Origin: Conchocele bisecta
Lineage: Eukaryota; Mollusca; Bivalvia; Lucinida; Thyasiridae
DNA: 64,000 bases
NCBI GenBank assembly: GCA_029237695.1
Contig: CM055266.1
Span: forward strand, 11,983,805-12,047,804
Direction: 5' to 3'
The stretch's first letter is position 1, and each line of letters starts with the position of its first letter. A program made the translations under genes and the position numbers. Below are positions 58,135 to 64,000 of this stretch, piece after piece. Below the pieces are notes generated by a model. It searched no databases. It worked only from the letters and a program-made list of their open reading frames with translations, and had not been told where the DNA came from.

Positions 58135-58377
58135 GGGGCCGTTTCACTAAACTTCTTACGACTAAAATGTTCGTAAGCGCAAATTTAGAATCGTCTGCAA
58201 ATTTGTATTGATGGATTTACATTTATTGAGCATAGGCTGCATATGCAGCCTATGCTCAATAAATGTAAATCCAACAATTATTTACAAGAAAACAGTGTTA
58301 ATGTGAAATTTACAGACTATCATAATTTTGCACTTACGAAGATTTTAGTCGTAGGAAGTTTAGTGAAACGGGCCCCG
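58135..58377. mobile_element. MITE family E, full copy
   Basis: GGGCCGTTTCACTAAACTTC to GAAGTTTAGTGAAACGGGCC, same palindromic centre as 12005-12240. Confidence 0.8.
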
Positions 58378-58613
58378 GAACTGTTTGAGTGTAAAAAGTC
58401 TAGCAAAGCGGGCCCCGTGATGAATTATTCATAACATGATTTAACCCCCGTGTCCCAGAAATCCTAAAATGTACCTGAGGGTCAAACCATGCATATCAGC
58501 GGTCTGGTAATGATCAAACCCAATCTGACAAATGCTCAGGCCTGAAAGTTGAACAACCTATGATGCCATGAACAGCAGTATTTCATGTACTGTAAAACGG
58601 GGCATAACATACA

Positions 58614-58880
58614 TTATCCCGTCAACACAGTGCGTATGTGCCGTGAAACAAGGTGCCGTGAAACATTTTTGATATCCTGTCAATCCTGGGGTTATTGTTA
58701 TTGCATTTTAAAGCTATTTGTAGGTGTTGGCGGGATAAATAGAATAGTAGGTTGTGCCGTGAATGGGAAAATATCTGGCGCGGCTAGGAAACGGGATGTG
58801 CTCGGCAGAGCCTCGTCCATCCCGTTTCCTAAGCATTGCCAGATATTTCTTCCCATTCACGGCACTGACCTACTATTCTA
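58614..58880. mobile_element. Family C, inverted
   Basis: Both hairpins present with small deletions in the centre of hairpin 2. Confidence 0.75.
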
Positions 58881-58884
58881 TATT

Positions 58885-59436
58885 TAACTCTCATGCACAC
58901 AAGGCATAAAATGTGCATGAGGGCCAATCCACTTATGTCGCAAGCCGCTAATGCCGTACCCAGACATTTAACTAACCCTCCGCATTTCCATATCAAGTTG
59001 CCCATATATATGTACATGTACCTATATGTGAACCCTTAAATAACCAGGATTATACTGCATGTAACAACAACCTCTGAATACAACATAAGCAAAAACATGT
59101 AGCACTATACACACACATTATTATACATGCAGTATGTACATGCCGATAAGATAAACTAAACGGTTTTTGGAATTAATTATTTTTATTTCTCAAATTTCAC
59201 ATTTATACAGATACACACGTATTATGACAACTGTACACAGTCTAAAGCCAGCCTGTATAGAAGCTGATCTTAAATAAATCAGAGATTTAATCAGATACAA
59301 TACCGAATCTACCTAGCGTGACCGTCGCCATTTTGCTTTGAATGACGTCGCTATAGATTTGTGACGTATGGCGAGGGAATGACGTCAAACACGTTTAAAC
59401 AATTAAGTTTAGTATGCGGTATGATAAATTAATTAC
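58885..59436. other. Unique stretch, nothing recognised
   Basis: AT-rich, with a YY1-like GTCGCCATTTTG near 59325. Confidence 0.45.
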
Positions 59437-59580
59437 ATGCTTAGTGCCGTTGAACATAAAATATATTCCGTTTCGCCCCGAAAACTGTATAGGGGCTCGC
59501 TAATGCCCGCCCAAATATAGCTGTCTACGGCTCAACCAAATATAGTTATATTCGACGGCACTAACCATCTATTTACTATA
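59437..59580. mobile_element. Divergent relative of hairpin 1 of family C
   Basis: TTAGTGCCGTTGAACATAAA and CGACGGCACTAACCATC ends, with unrelated inner sequence (CCGTTTCGCCC, ATATAGCTG). Only the outer GTGCCG/CGGCAC logic is shared. Confidence 0.5.
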
Positions 59581-59710
59581 TTAATTACTTTCGTTTCAGA
59601 TCTCCCATAGTGTCATATATGTTCAGAAAACCGATACAAATATACCGTGAAATGTATTTTACCAATTGATTTGCTAACATTTCATACACAAATAAGACCC
59701 AGTACATTAA

Positions 59711-59944
59711 CCCTTTGAACCCGAAAGCCCGCTATAGCGGTTTATGCAAACAGTGCAGATCCAGATGAGCCGGCTCGTAACGAGCCGTCTCATCAGGATC
59801 TGCACTTTTTGAAAGTAATTTTTGAGAACAAAAAATACTCCATTTTCATAAATGGACTAGTCTGAAAATCATTTTGTGACGATTGGATTGGTTGGAAGAT
59901 TAACATATAAAACCCATTCCAGTTGCTTAGGGGTGAAAGGGATA
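59711..59944. mobile_element. piggyBac-like MITE family B
   Basis: Left TTAACCCTTTGAACCC intact, right end GGTGAAAGGGATAA mutated; central palindrome intact. Confidence 0.8.
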
Positions 59945-60150
59945 AACCCTTAGACGGCGGGAACCGAAAATTGTTGTCTGCTGTTGTTTATAATTATTTT
60001 GTATTTTCTCTAAATAGAGGATCTCAATCGAGTTTCCATTTGATATGAGATTTCTGAAACGATTCATGCACAATGTATGCACCGAGCCTCATAAATATCA
60101 TATCAAATGAAACGAGTTTTAGACTCTGTTTATGACATGACTTAACACTT
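59945..60150. mobile_element. MITE family N-like, diverged foldback
   Basis: AATTGTTGTCTGCTGTTG start and ATTTGATATGAGATTTC/ATATCATATCAAAT inner arms. Confidence 0.55.
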
Positions 60151-60479
60151 ACAATAACAGAAAACTTGGAGATAGCTGCTACGTTTCAGTGAGAAGACGC
60201 CATTGACTAATTTCGCATCGAGTTGAAAAAATCCACCAAGAAAAATAGTTTTAATACTACCAACAACTATATTATAACTATGCCATAGTATAGGTTCTCG
60301 TTCTTTGCAAACACTTCATCAGGGCTCCAGATAAGCAATTAGTAATTGAGTATTGTCACTCCATCATTTCTGAAGCAATTGGGTATTTCACAATTTTAAT
60401 TGTGTAAAATAAAATCATACTGCTTTTTCCACACAGGAGACAGCAATTATTGAATAGTTTGCTTCAAAATGAAAGCATG

Positions 60480-60535
60480 TCTTGGTATTTCATTAGAATT
60501 GTCTCCTTGGAGACAATTCTAATGAAATACCAAGA
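60480..60535. repeat. Perfect palindrome, 27-bp arms, 2-base loop
   Basis: TCTTGGTATTTCATTAGAAT... meets at GTCTCC-tt-GGAGAC. Confidence 0.95.
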
Positions 60536-60989
60536 TTTGTTTTCATGGCAAATAAGAAAAATATATTTGTGGTGTGTTTATTGTTTTCTACAGCATGATA
60601 AAGGTACCACAAAATTTGCATTGCTTTTTGATACTCGCTACTTCTGATTTCAATTGGGTTTTTGGCAATTTTAATTGGGTATTTAAGCAAATACGCAGCT
60701 TATCTGGAGCGCTGCTTCATATTACCTAACTGGAGCGCATTTTAACAATTGTATTTATTTTACTGAGTCACGGGCGCTTCTAACGACGTTTAAAATAGGA
60801 TGACGTCAACGTAAAACTATCGTTGCTTTGTCGCGCCATAAGCGCGTCATTTGGAACGTCTTCGTTTTGTTCGTTTTCCATAGCGTTGGCGCATAATATG
60901 AATACGTAATTATGGTGATGCGGCTGGCCAATCCAATTCGCTACAGGTGTTATTACACGTGTGTCATATCAAATTCATGAAGCGGTTTA

Positions 60990-61145
60990 CAGCACATCAT
61001 AACAAGCTTTTCATGTGATAAATAAAAATATGATTTGACAGCATTTTTGATATGATTCTAATGTGCTGTCAAAGCATGTTTTGATAATAACAATGGAATA
61101 TAAAAAATAAACAGCAGACGATAAATTTAATTCAGCACTGTAATG
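60990..61145. mobile_element. MITE family N, inverted partial copy
   Basis: TTTGACAGCATTTTTGATAT to AACAGCAGACGATAAA; typical centre and one arm. Confidence 0.65.
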
Positions 61146-61324
61146 ATTGAATTCCGTTTCTTTATTTGTATGCAGCGTAGAAACAAAGGAATGAAATTAA
61201 ATGCTCTTAATGATGTTCGTCTTTAAGCCAGAAACAAACAAAACTGTATGCTCTTAATTTTCATCTCCTCGTCGGGAAGAAACTAAGGAAGGACGGAAAC
61301 TAAGGAAGGACGTGTAATGTTATA

Positions 61325-61588
61325 GAGAATAGTAGGTTAGTGCCGTGAATGGGAAAAAATATCTGGCAAGGCTCAGGAAACCGGATGGGCGAGGCTTTGC
61401 CGAGCACATCCCGTTTCCGCGCCGCGCCAGATATTTTTTCCCATTCACGGCACTAACCTACTATTCTATTTATCCCGTCAACAGCTACAAATGGCTGTAA
61501 AATGCAAAAAAATGTATTGACTGGATATCAAAAATGTTTCACGGCACCGTGTTTCACGGCACATACGCACTGTGTTGACGGGATAAAT
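61325..61588. mobile_element. Family C, complete
   Basis: Complete hairpins 1 and 2, close to 43900-44183. Confidence 0.8.
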
Positions 61589-61861
61589 TAAAGGTACGTG
61601 TCCACTCAGTAGGCACAACATGTTCTTTATATCGGAGACATCATCTGAGACATTTTCTAGCAAAATAAACATTCATTAACCATTAGCCCACGCATTGATT
61701 GGCATTATTATACATTTTATATCAGACGTAAAATTTCCACACTGATAGCAGGGGCGATAACCGTGTTTCCTTACAATGTTAACGGACATTACTATTTATT
61801 CTCTGTATTTATTTGTTCATGTGCAATGATCATACTTTATAATCTGTCGAAAATATTATGT

Positions 61862-62110
61862 TTCATGTGACGCATTTAATTAGTATAAATAATTAAAAAA
61901 TATCATGCCTCATTTGCATAAGAAAATAGTCTGATACCACCGCGCGTCACTATCAGTAAATACATACATGTATTACTAAATTCTTATATCTGTATAGCGG
62001 GCTCTCGTAATTTTTAGAACTGGTGGAATAGTGACACAATCATACACTTAAATCCTACACATTTAATTCCTATAAAGAACATGTTGTGCCTACTGAGATG
62101 GCATGTACCT
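61862..62110. repeat. Dispersed family O, longest copy
   Basis: Same blocks as at 45.1 kb plus GGTGGAATAGTGACACAATC. Shorter copies: 8335-8430, 61600-61640 (inverted), 62275-62362. Confidence 0.65.
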
Positions 62111-62114
62111 TTAA

Positions 62115-62225
62115 CCCTTTGAATCCGAAAGCCCGCTATATCGGTTTATGAAAACAGTGCAGATCCAGATGAGCCGGCTCGTAACGAGCCGTCTCATCAG
62201 GATCTGCACTGTTTGAAAGTAATTT
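62115..62225. mobile_element. piggyBac-like MITE family B, left half
   Basis: TTAACCCTTTGAATCCG through the palindrome to GAAAGTAATTTTCG, then truncated against a short SINE-tail-like stretch. Confidence 0.75.
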
Positions 62226-62460
62226 TCGTTTTGGCTTATATTTAATGATGGGAATTGGCTCGAACACCTTCTATACCCGGTGGAATAGTGACACCATTAT
62301 ACACTTATTTAATTCCTATAAAGAACATATTGTGCGTATATTGAGTGGGCATGTACCTTTAATGTGACGTTTCTACGCGACGATGGAGCTACAGGAATGA
62401 CATGCGTATAACTGGCAAACATAGATAAGGTCATTTGTAATTGACGAAACAGTATGTGGC

Positions 62461-62800
62461 TATAATTCCAGCACAAAAATATTTGCAAAAATATCTGTCC
62501 AAAATTTATATCACAGTAAGCTCCCACGCCGAACTACTTTCCGTAACCGTGAGGCGCAGTTAAAATAATTCTTAAGAAAACTGAAAATAAATACATTTTC
62601 TTGACGAATTTATTTCAAATGCTGGAATTATAAGGAATGAATGGCATTTTTGTGGAATTTATCGGGGATATAAACTTGGAAAAGTCGTGGGAATACGGGT
62701 CGAAAAAAAATCCAAAAAAAAACTCGCTTCGTCCAGTATTCCCGCGACTTTTCCAAGTTTATACCCAGATAAATTCCACAAAAAGGCCATTCATTCCTAT
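62461..62800. mobile_element. Foldback family H, inverted second copy
   Basis: Same hairpin and flank as 19207-19566 in the opposite order; hairpin loop now AAAAAAAATCC-rich. Confidence 0.75.
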
Positions 62801-62817
62801 AGTGATTGTAGAATAGA

Positions 62818-62900
62818 GCCAATGGGTTTTGCGATCAGTGTAGATCCAGATCCGCAGTCTGATCAGGATCTGCACTGTTCGCCATTCAGTCAGAGAAACA
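62818..62900. mobile_element. Family A, inverted partial
   Basis: TTTTGCGATCAGTGTAGATC to GATCTGCACTGTTCGCCATT. Confidence 0.65.
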
Positions 62901-62928
62901 TCCATCATGCTTCTAACAATCATTATAT

Positions 62929-63363
62929 AGAGAATAGTAGGTTAGTGCCGTGAATGGGAAAAAATATCCGGCAATTTTCAAGAATTTCTTTATTTCTCAT
63001 CAGAAGTATATGTTGTGACCACTCATTTGAACCGTCTCGCCGAGACGGTTCAAATGAGTGGTCACAAAATATATTTTGGTTCAGAAATAAGGAAAATAGA
63101 TAGAGAATAGTAGGTTAATGCCGTGAATGGGAAAACATATCTGGCAAGGCTCAGGAAACGGGATGGGCGAGGCTCTGCCGAGCACATCCCGTTTCCGTGC
63201 CGCGCCAGATATGTTTTCCCATTCACGGCACTAACCTACTATTCTATTTATCCCGTCAACACCTACAAATGGCTTTAAAATGCAAAAATTGTATTGACTG
63301 GATATCAAAAATGTTTCACGGCACCGTGTTTCACGGCACATACGCACTGTGTTGACGGGATAA
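62929..63363. mobile_element. Family C composite with extra nested foldback, second copy
   Basis: Same order as 43750-44183, with few differences, so the three-hairpin composite itself moves or was duplicated. Confidence 0.8.
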
Positions 63364-63379
63364 AGATCGTTATCAGACT

Positions 63380-63460
63380 CCGTTTATGTGCCGTCTGATC
63401 AGGAACTACACTGGTCACAAATCCCATAAGCCCCAATGCTTCAGTCACAGCCACATATAT
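63380..63460. mobile_element. Family A, fragment
   Basis: GTCTGATCAGGAACTACACT to CCCATAAGCCCCAATGC. Confidence 0.65.
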
Positions 63461-63584
63461 GTATATTAAATATATATTTGATCCAGACTTATGATGCACT
63501 TATCAGTATATTCCCCACCCAGAGTAGTGCTGGACCTCCCCCGGGATTAGACACGTTGTGAAATATAATACATAGTACATGTTT

Positions 63585-63707
63585 GAATAGCGTGAACTAC
63601 TTGTAATACACGAGTGTACGTCGGCTTCCGCGTAAACAACGAATAAGCGAAGCGAACGAGTTGTTTACGTGGAAGCCTGCGTACACGAGTATTATTTCAC
63701 GCTATTC
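63585..63707. repeat. Long hairpin
   Basis: GAATAGCGTGAA and TTCACGCTATTC, inner ACGAGTGTACGTCGGCTTCC arms, AAGCGAAGCG loop. Confidence 0.85.
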
Positions 63708-63862
63708 ACACATGGCATTAGTATATCCACGAGAGTCTTTGGCTGTCTGATTCCCATCCCCTGGAGTTTATAATGAGGTATGTTCATGACCTAAAAACAC
63801 ACACCATATTCTGGCGCGCTTACACATGATCTAAAATGGTGCCTCTCTACACCAGTAATCCG

Positions 63863-64000
63863 TTTCACTAAACATCATACGATAGAAATGTTTGTATTCA
63901 GATGTTAGTAATTTTACTGAACACATTAACACATATGTTTTCTAACGTTTTGGTTCAAATAATAATACACGATGCTTCGCGATTTTCGACTACATGCGTG
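63863..64000. mobile_element. MITE family E-like, cut by window end
   Basis: GTTTCACTAAACATCATACG start and an interior with ACACATTAACACATAT; right end outside the window. Confidence 0.5.

Noticed and set aside
59760..59805. CTGATGAG plus stem on the minus strand of family B, hammerhead-like
   Set aside because: The sequence is a plain palindrome (GAGCCGGCTCGTAACGAGCC) with no GAAA after stem II.

Overview
The window looks like nuclear DNA from a bivalve mollusc. It is AT-rich and has no bacterial gene structure. It holds tRNA-headed SINEs with the conserved 'aaggacac' core, several pearl/HINE-like elements with 150-180 bp internal tandem repeats and 5'-AGCTC...CTCTTGTTA-3' ends, piggyBac-like (TTAA/CCCTTT) and pogo-like (TA/CAGTG) MITEs, and many foldback elements. 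Species cannot be set from the sequence alone. Most open frames are shadows of repeats.

One real gene body can be reconstructed. It is on the minus strand, about 42133 down to 29810, with GT-AG introns whose phases agree. In transcript order: exon A (42133-41942), B (41663-41612), C (41185-41143), a coiled-coil exon D (39363-39104), a long main exon E (37186-34104), and a C-terminal exon (29920-29810) that completes an SH3/Tudor-like fold split by a 4.2 kb intron. The main part carries motifs of a large multicopy invertebrate family of unknown function with hAT/RNase-H-like signatures. This copy is decayed: in-frame stops, at least two frameshifts, an internal deletion, a 1.9 kb pearl-like element inside the D/E coding region, and a MITE with a 30-bp flanking duplication near its 3' end.

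Layout: 1-5.3 kb, two SINEs, small foldbacks and a dispersed 430-bp repeat; 5.7-7.2 kb, a 1.48 kb foldback with GCGAGA-rich arms and a CTGAAT duplication; 7.7-14.9 kb, nested MITE families and tandem repeats; 14.9-18.8 kb, a piggyBac-like MITE split by two end-to-end tandem-array elements; 19-24 kb, MITEs and a TCCTAATTAGGA array; 24.86-25.86 kb, a probable solo LTR; 26-29.4 kb, long foldbacks and a perfect palindrome; 29.8-42.1 kb, the decayed gene, with a G-rich minisatellite in its last intron; 43-50 kb, composite double-hairpin elements and another tandem-array element; 50.8-53.6 kb, a 2.77 kb element with about 780-bp inverted arms; 54-64 kb, more copies of the same families.

Several tandem-array elements with otherwise unrelated repeat units carry the same nuclear-receptor half-site motif, TCAAGGTCA, in nearly every unit. 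This, the split gene and the perfect palindromes are the points most worth following up. All family names come from motif recognition by eye; no search was run.
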